Notes: generated from the letters alone by a model not told the origin. Shown: positions 21,401 to 31,000, numbered from the stretch's first letter. The stretch: DNA of 64,000 nt from Ignavibacteria bacterium (GCA_013298775.1 JAAFIV010000026.1:1-64000), one strand, 5' to 3'. Made by a program: numbers and translations.

Positions 21401-24112
21401 TTGTGTTTCGTGGGTAATGGTTCCGCTTGCGGTCATGAACAAATCATATCCAAATGCTGAAACCACGCCTTCTGCTGAATATGTTGGATGGCTGATAGGG
21501 AAGGTAACGAAATCCGATTCGAGAATGGACGAGCCTTGTTGCCCAAAAGCAAGAAAGCCATTCGACACTACTTTTGCTGTCGTGTATGTTTTCGCGCCGA
21601 ATTGGAAGCTGAATCCAAGTGGAACGTCAAATTCTTCGTCGTCTATTCCTGCGCCCAAGCGGGTGAAGGGGGAATTGTTTGCGGTGATTTCTTGATACGC
21701 TTGCGCCCGTGCCGAGAAGGTATAACCATTGGCAATAGGAGTGCCACCGCCGCTTGATTTTCCATCCGATAGTGCGCTAACGTTAAAGTTTGCCGTGCGG
21801 CTGCCCGTCGCGCCCGTTGTGGGCGTAAAGCGAATTGAGCGAGTAATAAACTCACCTGCGCCGAGCGGCACATTATTCAATTCCGTTGCCAAGCTAAACT
21901 CGCCAGCATTCGCGCCCGTAAAGGTCGCGTTGGAGACCGTCAAGCCTTGATTGCCTGTATTGGTAATGCGCACTGTTGCGAGCGTTGCAACGGGAGCAGC
22001 AGGGAAATTCACAACCGGAGAGACAACAAGCCCGGGTAACGCGCTTCCAGAACGCAAGCGCAAAGGAATCGAAATACGCTCGTAGTTGATGTAATTTCCA
22101 GAGCGCACGACGGCGACGAATTCTGTTACATCTATGCCCGTTGCCGTCAGCGCGGCACTTTGCAACTGCACTTGGAATTCCACTTCTTTTTGCTGATTGG
22201 TGTTCAGTGCGCCTAGTTGTTGCGTGGGTTGGAGGGCGATAGCAAACGGGTCGAGCGGCACAAGTGTTACGCTCACATTGTTCGCATTGGAGAGAATATT
22301 TTTGAAGGACAGTACAAGACGTTTTGGCTCCATGTCCGTAATCACGCCATTGTCTGCGCTGATGGCATCATCTTCCAACACAATACCAGGCGTGAGGTCG
22401 CCAGAGGCAGCATTCAGCGTGCGGTTTGTGTTCAAAGCGCGAAACATGTTGATACGTCCGAAGTAGTTGAAGGGACGCTCTGCCGCGCCTGGTTGCAAGA
22501 CGTTATCGGAGGTTGCGCGGATTTGCTGTGCTACTTGGCGTGGTGTCCAATCGGGATGAATAGACAACACCAAGCCCGCCAAACCTGCCGTCATGGGCGA
22601 TGCCATTGATGTTCCGCCAATCACGCCATAGTTTTCTTGGCTGAAGGTCGAAAAAATATCGTCACCAGGTGCGAAGACGGTTGTTTTTATGCCAAAATTA
22701 GAAAAGCCTGCTGGGAGGTCGCTTGGGTCGGACGCACCGACAGACAAGACATTACCATAGCTACCAGGGAAGTAATCGTCGTCCATAAGTGAGGCATCAT
22801 TACCAGCCGCCGCAACCACAAGCGTACCCATGTTGGTGGCGGTATTAATCATATCTTGAAGGGTTTGGTTATAAAAACTAAGCCCGCCCCAACTACAATT
22901 CACCACTTTTGCCCGCATTTGCGCAGCATACAGAATACCTTCGTAACCGCGAAAAACACTACGAGGAGAATTTGCGTCGTCAATGCTGTGCTTGAGCGCG
23001 AGAATGTGGCAATTGAAGCCAGAACCCGCTCCACCTTTGTCGTTGTCGGTGGTTGCTGCTGCAATACCCGCTACGTGAACGCCGTGATTCACTCCGTCGA
23101 ACGCACCGCCATCGCTCGAAAGTCCGCGTCTGGGGCGGGGTGTGGGGTCGTTGTCGGTGCGGTAAACGCCACCATTTGCTTCGATAGACGTTGTATTGCC
23201 GCCAAAGTCCCAACCGCGGAAGTCATCCACTTTGCCATTTGCGTCGTCATCAATGTTGTTGGTACGTTTATCGCGTCCCATAGCATCCATACCGGTTTCG
23301 CCTGGATTGAACCAAATATTATCTTTCAAATCTTCATGGAATAAATCCACACCGCTATCGCAAATAGCAATTACTACGTTTGTATCGCCGCGTGTTATTG
23401 CCCACGCACGCTCAGCTTCTATCAAACGCCATTGGTATTGCTGCGAATACAAGGGGTCGCGCGGGCGCACACGGTCGGTTTGCAAGAGTTGGTGAATAGG
23501 AATCGGCTCGGCGTATTCGACTTCGGGATTACGCGAAAGCTCTTCGCAAGCGCGAAGTACGTCCATTCCCGCCTCAAACTGCACTTCGTAAATGCGCCCT
23601 ACACCGAAGTCGTCCGAAGCCGCCAACGTGCCGCTATTGTGCCACGCAGACACGGGCTTGATAGCTTTGACATTGATGCCATCCAAGCTGCCCATAATGC
23701 CAGAGGATTGGAAACTGCGCGAGCCTTTGCCCAACACAAAACGCTCACGGGTTTTTATGTAGATTGCGCCTGTTTCGTATTCGCCACTTTTCCATGCGTG
23801 GCGGCGGACGCTCTTTGCAAGGCTGTACATTCCTGCGCCGCGTTCCTTGCCGGGCAAGAGAATACGAGCGTTTGTGCCACTCAAGGTTTCCTTGAGGGAT
23901 TCTTGGAGCGATGCCTGAAGCGACGCTTTTTTAGCGGAAGAAAGAGTGTTTTGGCTTTGTGCGTGTGCCGTTGGAGCAAGGAATATCGCTACTCCAAGCG
24001 CTATGCTGCCCACAACGCCCAATACAGAATGCTTAACACGCGAAAAACGCCCCGAAGCAGCATTAGGACTGGCTTGCAAGGCGTTCTCGGTGATGGGTCG
24101 AACGTGATTCAT
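18422..24112 (-). CDS. S8 subtilisin-like peptidase with ASH/choice-of-anchor D repeats and T9SS sorting domain
   Basis: AICDSGVD, GVNHGVHVAGI, GGTSMASPMTAGL triad; C-terminal VSPNPANDAASVLYSL...LPSGAYLLTLRNTLDKESLTITVIR. Confidence 0.92.
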   Translation of the reverse strand: MNHVRPITENALQASPNAASGRFSRVKHSVLGVVGSIALGVAIFLAPTAHAQSQNTLSSAKKASLQASLQESLKETLSGTNARILLPGKERGAGMYSLAKSVRRHAWKSGEYETGAIYIKTRERFVLGKGSRSFQSSGIMGSLDGINVKAIKPVSAWHNSGTLAASDDFGVGRIYEVQFEAGMDVLRACEELSRNPEVEYAEPIPIHQLLQTDRVRPRDPLYSQQYQWRLIEAERAWAITRGDTNVVIAICDSGVDLFHEDLKDNIWFNPGETGMDAMGRDKRTNNIDDDANGKVDDFRGWDFGGNTTSIEANGGVYRTDNDPTPRPRRGLSSDGGAFDGVNHGVHVAGIAAATTDNDKGGAGSGFNCHILALKHSIDDANSPRSVFRGYEGILYAAQMRAKVVNCSWGGLSFYNQTLQDMINTATNMGTLVVAAAGNDASLMDDDYFPGSYGNVLSVGASDPSDLPAGFSNFGIKTTVFAPGDDIFSTFSQENYGVIGGTSMASPMTAGLAGLVLSIHPDWTPRQVAQQIRATSDNVLQPGAAERPFNYFGRINMFRALNTNRTLNAASGDLTPGIVLEDDAISADNGVITDMEPKRLVLSFKNILSNANNVSVTLVPLDPFAIALQPTQQLGALNTNQQKEVEFQVQLQSAALTATGIDVTEFVAVVRSGNYINYERISIPLRLRSGSALPGLVVSPVVNFPAAPVATLATVRITNTGNQGLTVSNATFTGANAGEFSLATELNNVPLGAGEFITRSIRFTPTTGATGSRTANFNVSALSDGKSSGGGTPIANGYTFSARAQAYQEITANNSPFTRLGAGIDDEEFDVPLGFSFQFGAKTYTTAKVVSNGFLAFGQQGSSILESDFVTFPISHPTYSAEGVVSAFGYDLFMTASGTITHETQGTAPNRVFIVQWKNASLIDNPPPAPDANFNFQIKLYETSNRIEFHYGQMSFTRGADFSSPTQVGLRGASTGDFNTRRVTTADNNNWTTSVLGTNVTDLCRLNSFTLTVPNGYLYTYTPGDFAALAAPRVTAFTRTAQLNATARTGGYLGTLPTLARGVDFGAVTVGTVRTLPVTLANYSPNPMTITELRVSPAANITENDFTIMDAPALPLVLPANSTRVLQVRYSPTTRDNLSSLTTTSPLLANVRIVHDGVQALLPLLGSGIAQNFVLRVVQDQGVDLTSGSGNFSRIDRLPPFPPAGSTMPNPPEVFVTTGTSRIVRQYSVRNFGTAPVTVTGGTFTVATNAAVTSNDFYFLTQFPFTVQPATQQTLTLVFAPKFPEEKMVDMRLFSSEAAESITRLGSRAAVPASIDVTPVLRALTPTIINSTPQQFRFPFGTVATNTSATRTIILRNSSTATMNISSIGFVGDNAGDFSVDAPLPTMIASGSTSAIVVRFRPVQAGFRTTQLTVAHNIAYGVDAVEVWGTGVAAKRLITPIQTLVLPSTEPLTTSNTINFTLSSTGRDTVRITSLRIVGKDSSQFRFARTIPDGTLIRNTGSSTATIFFAPDATLGVKEARVEVRSDAEFPVQFVDIRGTAAAPPASATIATLDVRAGIGQEIDVPVTLRNARRFTPGTQIYATLRVNASVLQPVGTTPQGQLIDGQRVIPLTLQVPASTGAGDTVLTRLRFRTLLGNDVGSPLRLDGVFSPNASLRAASGRLDLTDVPNATTTTPATRVELTGRAGDALSLPIVIRNRQNIPANAPMLVQLSYNASLLEFLNAGGIVTTSVAAGSRGITITVPRGAAADTTVTLNFRAGIGNAASTFISLSNFISLGFPESLVQNQAGARFTLQGLNQSGGQQLYFSSGRTLQLSTVSPNPANDAASVLYSLKDNSTVTLSLSNAAGTVVFEQTFREQSAGEHTARVPLTGLPSGAYLLTLRNTLDKESLTITVIR

Positions 24113-24393
24113 GAAAAATCCTTTAAGAGATAAAACGAATGGTGAAAATACATCGTGAAAAATGTGATTTGGTCTGCAAACGTGAGTGTGGAAGCGGGAA
24201 AATGTCCCGTGCAAGAGTGTGAGAGAAGGAGAACAGATGCTTCGCAAAAAAGCAGAACAGGAAACTAGGGAATTTTTTGGTCAAAATCAATGGTAGCGGG
24301 CGTGAAGTGGAGGAATTAACAAAAATAAATTGGTACTAAATGATTTCAGTTGGAAATCAAGCGCGGTATTGGATTAAAAAGAAAAAAAACAAT

Positions 24394-24467
24394 AGTGGCA
24401 CAGACATTCTTGTCTGTGAGTCCTAATGAGGCTTTGAAGCCTCACAGACAAGAATGTCTGTGCCACT
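24394..24467. repeat. Family A element
   Basis: AGTGGCACAGACATTCTTGTCTGTGAG...CACAGACAAGAATGTCTGTGCCACT. Confidence 0.95.
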
Positions 24468-24504
24468 AATGAAGAGAAATCGCACATTTATTTCAACATC
24501 GTTC

Positions 24505-25545
24505 CTAATATGTTTCTCCTGCTGGAAGCGGCGTAATACCGACCCAGCCTTTTTCTGCGAGCTTTTCTGCAATTTGTACCGCATTCGTTGCCGCGCCTTT
24601 GCGAATATTGTCCGAGACCACCCACATATACGCGCCGTTTTCGACCGAATCATCCGTGCGGATGCGCCCGACGAACACTTCATCACGTCCGTCGCTTTTT
24701 TGCGGTGTTGGGTAGATGGCATTGTGCGGCTCGTCGTGGACAATCACTCCTGGAGCGGCTTTTAGGGTATTGGTCATGGCTTCGGGGGAAATTGCTTTTT
24801 CGGTTTCGATGTTTACCGATTCCGCATGACCGCCCAGCGTCGGGACGCGCACACAGGTTACGGCGAGTTTGAGCGTTGGCAATTCCATAATTTTCCGAAT
24901 TTCATTCAGCATTTTTGTTTCTTCTTCGGAAAAACCGTACTGCTCTTTGATAGTGTGAAACACCGTGTTGAACGCCATTGGCGCGGAAAAGGGCGATGCA
25001 ATTTTTTCGCCTTGTAATTCCGCTCGCAAGACTTCCACGCCTTGATTGCCCGCGCCGCTTGGCGACTGATACGTGGAAACAACCACACGCTTCAAACCAA
25101 ACGTCTCGTGGAGCGGCTTCAAAGCAACAACGAGTTGAATAGTCGAACAATTTGGATTGGCAATGATGCCATGATGCCCCTGAAGCGCGTGGGGATTGAC
25201 TTCCGGCACACCAAGCGGCACATTTTTGTTCATACGCCACGCGCTGCTGTTATCAATTGCAACGCAGCCCGCTTTTGCCGCAGAGGGCGCGAATTCTTTG
25301 CTCGCCGAGCCGCCGGCTGAGAAGAGCGCAATATCTACGCCCGTGAAAGAATCGTGGGTAAGTTCTTCAACGGTATAGGTTGTGCCTTTGAAGGTCATGG
25401 TTGTTCCCGCAGACCGCTTGGAAGCAAGGAGTTTGAGGCTTTTGATAGGGAAATTGCGTTCTTCCAGAACCTTGAGCATCGTCCGCCCAACAAGTCCTGT
25501 TGCGCCCGCAACGGCAACAACATATCCAGATGATACTTGACTCAT
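24505..25545 (-). CDS. asd: Aspartate-semialdehyde dehydrogenase
   Basis: VAVAGATGLVGRTMLKVLEERNFP, NPNCSTIQLVVALKPL, YQSPSGAGNQG. Confidence 0.95.
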   Translation of the reverse strand: MSQVSSGYVVAVAGATGLVGRTMLKVLEERNFPIKSLKLLASKRSAGTTMTFKGTTYTVEELTHDSFTGVDIALFSAGGSASKEFAPSAAKAGCVAIDNSSAWRMNKNVPLGVPEVNPHALQGHHGIIANPNCSTIQLVVALKPLHETFGLKRVVVSTYQSPSGAGNQGVEVLRAELQGEKIASPFSAPMAFNTVFHTIKEQYGFSEEETKMLNEIRKIMELPTLKLAVTCVRVPTLGGHAESVNIETEKAISPEAMTNTLKAAPGVIVHDEPHNAIYPTPQKSDGRDEVFVGRIRTDDSVENGAYMWVVSDNIRKGAATNAVQIAEKLAEKGWVGITPLPAGETY

Positions 25546-25628
25546 AACAAGAAAAAAAAGTGTGAAAAAAAGCCTTGTTATGCCGTAGCATGAAGACTAC
25601 GCGGCATGACAAGACTTGGAAAGGTTGT

Positions 25629-25689
25629 ACTAAAGATTTTACTAAAAATTTTACTAAAGATTTTACTAAAAAATTTTACTAAAAAATTA
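25629..25689. repeat. AT-rich tandem repeat, five 12-13 bp units
   Basis: (ACTAAA[G/A]ATTTT)n at 25629, 25641, 25653, 25665, 25678. Confidence 0.9.
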
Positions 25690-25854
25690 TCGAAACGTGG
25701 AATGTCCTGTTCACAAATGTAGGAAATCTGCGCGTGCAATAAAACGAAATTCCGTGAAAACTTCGTTTCGCGTCGTGCTTTCTGTGGCTGCCACGCAGAC
25801 GGCAACAATTCCCACGACAGCGCGGAACAATAAATATTATCTACGTTAATTCTC

Positions 25855-25927
25855 AGTGGCACAGACATTCTTGTCTGTGAGTCTTGATGAGGGTTTGAAG
25901 AATCACAGGCAAGAATGTCTGTACCAC
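25855..25927. repeat. Family A element, slightly diverged
   Basis: AGTGGCACAGACATTCTTGTCTGTGAG...CACAGGCAAGAATGTCTGTACCAC. Confidence 0.9.
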
Positions 25928-26088
25928 GAAAGGCAGATTTTACGCGCTTTCAGTGTAATCTCGTTTGTAATTTTCCTAACGTAGAGAAAGTCTAATGCAC
26001 GTTCGTTTTTGCCGGCAAGTATTCATGAGCTATTACGCACAATACAGACGCAAGTACGACAAATACAAGGCGATATTTCTCCACACCG

Positions 26089-27864
26089 TCAAAAATCCTC
26101 AAATCGCACCGTGCAACCGACAAAATGTACTAGTTGTGCGGCATTCAGGCTACTTGCGCGGTATAGCACTTGTACATTCCATTGCCGCGCAAGCTCAAAT
26201 CCCGCCGAAAGCGTGATAATAAGTCGGTCTTGGCGATTTCCGTCGAGAAACGTGATGGACTCGGAATCAATAAAATTGTTATTGCGGTCGCGGCGCAAGG
26301 TTTGGCGGACATCGCCACCAACGTTGCGTACGAGTTTACCTTGTGCATCATACACATTTTCACCATGCCGACGAAAGGCAGCCGTGAGGGCAATTGGATA
26401 ACGTCCGCCCCACCACCACCGTGCTTGCGCCTTGATTTCATCGGAGTTCGGTGGCAACGCTCCAGCAAAAAGCACACCGTCTTGGGTGAGAATGTTTTGC
26501 GGGTCGAAGTGCGTGTACGTGTATGGCGCGACGAGTGCGTATTCAAGCGTTGCATCAAGCGGGATTCCGGCTGGACTAACCATTGCGCCAAGGTTCCACG
26601 CAATTTTATTTTGCCACCATCCCTGAAATATTTTTCCAAATTCTATATCATCCAGTGTGAACGTCCCTTTGAGTTGCAAACCTCGAAACGGTCGGACGGT
26701 TGCATCCACGCCAAGCAAGCCGTTATCGCGGTCGCGGAGGTCGTCAGCGTTGGTTTTGAGGAATGAAAATGGTGTGATGTAGGCAAATTCTATTCCACGT
26801 CCTGAATACACCATTGATTCCCATACGCCGATTTCGCCCCATTCTTCACGCAAGGCAGCACGATGAAACGCGAGAAACTTCGGTGGCAAGACGGTTTGTG
26901 CGCCGTAAGAATTGACGTTGATATTGCCGTTCAAATCTAGCGGGTCGGAAATAAGCCCCATGTGCATTGTGCGATACTCAAAGCCCTCGAAGCGTGCGCC
27001 AAGCGTGATTGCACTTGCTGGAATGGGATTATCCGAAAACATTGCTCGCGTAAAATAGCCCGAACCAATTTGCCGTGCTTCACGCCCCAGAACCGCATAA
27101 AACCAGCGATTGTCGTAGCGAACACTGGCTTCGGCGGTATTGAAAAAGTTTGGATTGTAAATGCGAAAGGTTGGATTTTTTACCAACTCTGGGTCTTGAA
27201 GTAAAAACGAGCGTTCACCTTGCACCCGTGCGGCACTGGTAGCTTGGAGGAAGTAGCCAAGCGTATTTTCAATCGTACCAAAAATACGTCCACCATAGCC
27301 CGCGATAACGCCTGTCTGCAACGCCGCTTGACTACCTGCGCCGTTGCTTGCATTGGGTGAAAATTGCGCACGCGCATTTACTGAAAAAAGCGGTACAACG
27401 CTGACGTTGGTGGCGTGGCTGGAATCGGTGTAAAAGGTGAGGAATTTGTCGTCATTGCTAAAAAGTCGCTCAAAGAGAACCTGCGTGGAGTCGCTGGGAC
27501 TAAAAAATACAACTGCCCGCGATTGAGCAATGATGCGGAATTCACGCTCATAGCCCGCCAATGTTTGTCGCTCTGCATCGGAAAGCAATGTGCCTTGTTG
27601 CACGGAATCGCGCACGCGCATTTCGCGGAGCGCAGCAACGATTTCCTTGCGTTGAAGCGGAAACGCACTCGACGAAAAGAAGCGTGGAAGCGCACCGCGA
27701 GCCTCGCTGTGCATGAGAAAATCATACACGGGATTGGCGATTGGGACGTGTTCTACCTGTGCGCTTATCGGCACAACAGCACAATAGCAACTAGCAATGA
27801 AGACGCAAAGCACGTATCGAAGGAGTGAACTGCAGGTATGATGGCTGTTTGGTAGTCGAAGCAT
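26089..27864 (-). CDS. Outer-membrane protein, possibly capsule-assembly Wzi-like
   Basis: Signal peptide, then VPIANPVYDFLMHSEARGALPRFFSSSAFPLQRKEIVAAL; beta-barrel-like body. Confidence 0.5.
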   Translation of the reverse strand: MLRLPNSHHTCSSLLRYVLCVFIASCYCAVVPISAQVEHVPIANPVYDFLMHSEARGALPRFFSSSAFPLQRKEIVAALREMRVRDSVQQGTLLSDAERQTLAGYEREFRIIAQSRAVVFFSPSDSTQVLFERLFSNDDKFLTFYTDSSHATNVSVVPLFSVNARAQFSPNASNGAGSQAALQTGVIAGYGGRIFGTIENTLGYFLQATSAARVQGERSFLLQDPELVKNPTFRIYNPNFFNTAEASVRYDNRWFYAVLGREARQIGSGYFTRAMFSDNPIPASAITLGARFEGFEYRTMHMGLISDPLDLNGNINVNSYGAQTVLPPKFLAFHRAALREEWGEIGVWESMVYSGRGIEFAYITPFSFLKTNADDLRDRDNGLLGVDATVRPFRGLQLKGTFTLDDIEFGKIFQGWWQNKIAWNLGAMVSPAGIPLDATLEYALVAPYTYTHFDPQNILTQDGVLFAGALPPNSDEIKAQARWWWGGRYPIALTAAFRRHGENVYDAQGKLVRNVGGDVRQTLRRDRNNNFIDSESITFLDGNRQDRLIITLSAGFELARQWNVQVLYRASSLNAAQLVHFVGCTVRFEDF

Positions 27865-27945
27865 GTGTTTGATAATGATGGATGTGTAAATGACGTAGCC
27901 CAAGAAACACCGTGAACAATACACGCGAGAGCGCGAAATCAAGCA

Positions 27946-28500
27946 CTATTGCCAAAAGCGTGTTTTTTCAACCATGCGCAACATGGACTCTTCTTGAGTA
28001 AGCAAAGAAACCTCCGCAAGGTGAACCCAACGCAAATCCCTGGATTCCGAGCTTATCTGCAAGGGAGTCTGCTCATTTGCTTGCAAGAGAAATCGTGCGT
28101 CGTAATGGAGGTGTTCTGGCTCAACGCTTGATTCTGTGCGGCGTTCGGGAATGGAATGAATGTCAAGGTCGAAAATATGCGGTACAATCGGAATAATATC
28201 GTACACACCAGATTCCTCCACTGCTTCGCGCAAAGCAACGCGCAGAACATCGTTGTCGCCATCGCAGTGTCCGCCCAGCTGCAGCCATTTATCGAGCTTT
28301 CGGTGGTGTGTGAGCAAAACTTTATTGCGTGCGGCATTCACCACCCACGCCGAACCAGTGATATGCCCAATCTGCAATTCTCGCTTGAAGCAATCAGGAT
28401 TCGCTTGCACAAATGCTATCATTTCATTGCGTTTTGTTTGTTCGTCTGGCGTTGATGCGTGATATTGTTGCAAAAGCTGAAGAAATGTCTGTCGGAACAT
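27946..28500 (-). CDS. NUDIX hydrolase
   Basis: LGGHCDGDNDVLRVALREAVEESGV approximates the Nudix box. Confidence 0.88.
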   Translation of the reverse strand: MFRQTFLQLLQQYHASTPDEQTKRNEMIAFVQANPDCFKRELQIGHITGSAWVVNAARNKVLLTHHRKLDKWLQLGGHCDGDNDVLRVALREAVEESGVYDIIPIVPHIFDLDIHSIPERRTESSVEPEHLHYDARFLLQANEQTPLQISSESRDLRWVHLAEVSLLTQEESMLRMVEKTRFWQ

Positions 28501-28716
28501 AATCGGAACAGAATAATTGCTATGAAGTGAGGAATTATGAGGCGGTGAGTGCTGTTTGTCTGAAGAGAACCATTATCAGTACGCTGCAAGTTACGAAAAA
28601 CACTTCCACTTGGAAACAAGCATTTTTGAGATATTCCGATGGCAATGAACTTTTGATAAAGTCTCTGCTTGAAGATATTTTCCCGCAAACGCACTTCAAA
28701 AAAGGAGGTACTAACT

Positions 28717-28854
28717 CACCTTACGCAAAAGACCCTCACCCAACCCTCTCCCAGAGGGAGAGGGCTTCAGAGCTAGTCTTCATCAACCCTCGCCCTCTGG
28801 GAGAGGGTCTCGCGTAGCGAGGGGTGAGGGCGGCGTGAGAGTTTGCGTAAGGTG
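28717..28854. mobile_element. Family C MITE-like palindromic element, copy 2
   Basis: CACCTTACGCAAAAGACCCTCACCC...GTTTGCGTAAGGTG; flanks GAGGTACTAA / GAAGTACTAA (9/10). Confidence 0.7.
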
Positions 28855-28863
28855 AAGTACTAA

Positions 28864-29027
28864 ATACGTGATTCTGGAATGACGCAGTGATAATAAAAAT
28901 GTGAGTAAGGAACGCGGATTTGAGGACTCACGAGGACTTTGAGGATGGAAAAAAGTCCTCAACGTCCTGACAGTCTGGGCTTCATCGGCGTTCCAAATAA
29001 TCGGTGCATAATTCAAGAATCGTGTAC
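28864..29027 (+). repeat. Family H palindromic element, copy 1
   Basis: GGAACGCGGATTTGAGGAC...GGACTTTGAGGATGGAAAAAAGTCCTCAACGTCCT...CGGCGTTCC aligns to the reverse complement of 55301-55467. Confidence 0.75.
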
Positions 29028-29084
29028 TGCATGTTCAGTTGGAAACCAGGTATGGTATTGGGTTGAAAAGGTAAAAAAACAAAG

Positions 29085-29162
29085 AGTGGCACAGACATTC
29101 TTGTCTGTGTTTTCCACCCGAATTCCGTACTACCACTCACAGACAAGAACGTCTGTGCCACT
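29085..29162 (-). repeat. Family A element
   Basis: AGTGGCACAGACATTCTTGTCTGTG...CACAGACAAGAACGTCTGTGCCACT. Confidence 0.95.
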
Positions 29163-29264
29163 CATGAGGTAAGGATTTTTTAAACTGAAATCATTGAGTA
29201 GCAAAAAAGAAATACTTGGCGCATCTAAAAAGCCTTTTGCACAATAAGCCCCACTCCAAAAAAC

Positions 29265-29323
29265 AAAAATGGAGACCACTTTCCAGCGCACACGCGCTTT
29301 TGAAGGTAGTCTCCATTTTTTTT
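29265..29323. terminator. Hairpin terminator, probably bidirectional
   Basis: AAAAATGGAGACCAC...GGTAGTCTCCATTTTTTTT. Confidence 0.75.
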
Positions 29324-29361
29324 GATTTTTTTGTGCCGATGTTTCGAGGCGAATAGTGCCT

Positions 29362-30945
29362 TTACCGAGCCACAATCATCTTCCCACTCGCCACACCACG
29401 CTCGGTCTGCAAGCGATACAAATACGTTCCTGCTGCAAGCGATTCCGCATTGAACGCCACACGGTGTGTGCCGCTTGCTTGCTGCTCTTCGAGCGAAGTA
29501 ATCACGCCGCCAAGCCCGTCGAATATCGTCAGGCGGACGTTGGAGGAAGCTGGTAGAACGTACTCAATCGTGGTTGTGCTGCTGACGGGATTAGGATAAT
29601 TCTGTAACTGCAAGGTCGTCGCATTCATCACGGTTTGCGTATCGTTCACCGATGTAGAAGCGGTGCTGATAAGCGGAAGCGTGTTGTAATCTTTCCCCAG
29701 AATCGCCTTGTATTCGGTGCTGTCGGTGGCAAACCATTGCTTCAAAATAGAGGCGTAGATTTGGCGGAAATCGGTTTGCATTTGCAAATTTCCACCGTTC
29801 AAATTGGTCAAACTTGGGTTGCCGTTCAGTACGCCGCCTTTTATTGCCGAGCCAAAGACAAAGACGGGAGCCGATGTGCCGTGGTCGGTGCCAGACGAAA
29901 CGTTTGAACCCGGGCGGCGACCAAATTCGGAGAACGTCATACCGACAACTTTATTATCCACGCGGTTCAGCTTCAAATCTTGCTGGAAGGAAGCAATACC
30001 TTCGGAGAGCCGTGCAAGCAAGGTTGCGTGCGTGCCGAGCGTTCTGTCCGCCATACTTACTTGCTGCGCGTGGGTATCGAAGCCGCCGAGCGTTACCAAA
30101 TAGACCCGCGTTTTCAAGCCGCCTGCAATGAGCCGCGCTACAATCGCTAGTTGGTCGGCGAGCGGGTTTACGTTCATTGGCGTATAGGTTGCGAGATTTT
30201 TTGCTTTGTCGTAGGCAGATTTTATAACGCTTGCGTAAGTTTCGGATTGCCCTTGAATTTGGCGAATGTACGCAATTTGCTTGCCTGCATCAGTGTTGGG
30301 CGCAGTATCGAAGCCATCTACCGCCGAGCCTTGCACGAGGCGAAGGAATGCGGCTGGGTCTTGCACATTCACACCCATTGGCGTACTGGTGCCTTTCAGC
30401 GTCAGCGAAGGCGTTGCGCTGATTTGAATTGCCAAGGGGTCAGGCATTTCCCGACTTGGATAGCCAACGGGATAATTCGGAAATTGCGAATCCAAATAGC
30501 GTCCTGCCCAGCCTGTACCGAGATATTCATTGAAATCCGCACCCGACATCCAAATATCGGTTGAGCGGAAGTGCGAAAAGTTAGAGTTTGGGTAGGCAAC
30601 ACCTTGAATGACGGCGAGATTTCCCGCATCAAACAAGGATTTCATCCCAACCATTGATGGGTGCAAGCCCGTGGCATTTGTCAATTTCAAAACACGATTC
30701 TCTGGCAGGGCGATATTGCTGCGAATGCGGTTATATTCCGACATTTGGTCGAGCGGAATGACCGTATTGATGCCGTCGTTCCCACCTGCAAGCTGAATCA
30801 GCACCAAATAGCGGTCGGCGGCGGCAGACGCAACGGCAAGACTTTCCAACAAAGGAGAAAGCCCCATTGCTTTAGCGGAATAGCCCGACAGTGCGAGCGG
30901 CAGCGTAACGGCGGTCGCGCCACGAATAAAGTCTCTGCGTTCCAT
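29362..30945 (-). CDS. DUF1501-family protein with T9SS sorting domain
   Basis: MERRDFIRGATAVTLPLAL, LIQLAGGNDGINTVIP, GGFDTHAQQ, FSEFGRRPGSNVSSGTDHGTSAPVFVFG; C-terminal NYPNPVSSTTTIEYVLP...GKMIVAR. Confidence 0.92.
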   Translation of the reverse strand: MERRDFIRGATAVTLPLALSGYSAKAMGLSPLLESLAVASAAADRYLVLIQLAGGNDGINTVIPLDQMSEYNRIRSNIALPENRVLKLTNATGLHPSMVGMKSLFDAGNLAVIQGVAYPNSNFSHFRSTDIWMSGADFNEYLGTGWAGRYLDSQFPNYPVGYPSREMPDPLAIQISATPSLTLKGTSTPMGVNVQDPAAFLRLVQGSAVDGFDTAPNTDAGKQIAYIRQIQGQSETYASVIKSAYDKAKNLATYTPMNVNPLADQLAIVARLIAGGLKTRVYLVTLGGFDTHAQQVSMADRTLGTHATLLARLSEGIASFQQDLKLNRVDNKVVGMTFSEFGRRPGSNVSSGTDHGTSAPVFVFGSAIKGGVLNGNPSLTNLNGGNLQMQTDFRQIYASILKQWFATDSTEYKAILGKDYNTLPLISTASTSVNDTQTVMNATTLQLQNYPNPVSSTTTIEYVLPASSNVRLTIFDGLGGVITSLEEQQASGTHRVAFNAESLAAGTYLYRLQTERGVASGKMIVAR

Positions 30946-31000
30946 GATGTTTCCTTGATGAAAGATTGAGTAAGATGGTATTCGGAAAGAAAGGTTTTGA

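Noticed and set aside
25629-25689. Short array as CRISPR-like
   Set aside because: 12-13-bp units are contiguous with no spacers; simple tandem repeat.
28527-28817. 96-aa ORF ending HPTLSQRERASELVFINPRPLGEGLA
   Set aside because: C-terminal half is translation of the family C palindrome; the rest lacks support.
4401-29162. Family A copies as a CRISPR array
   Set aside because: Copies are kilobases apart, in both orientations, with no uniform spacers or cas genes.
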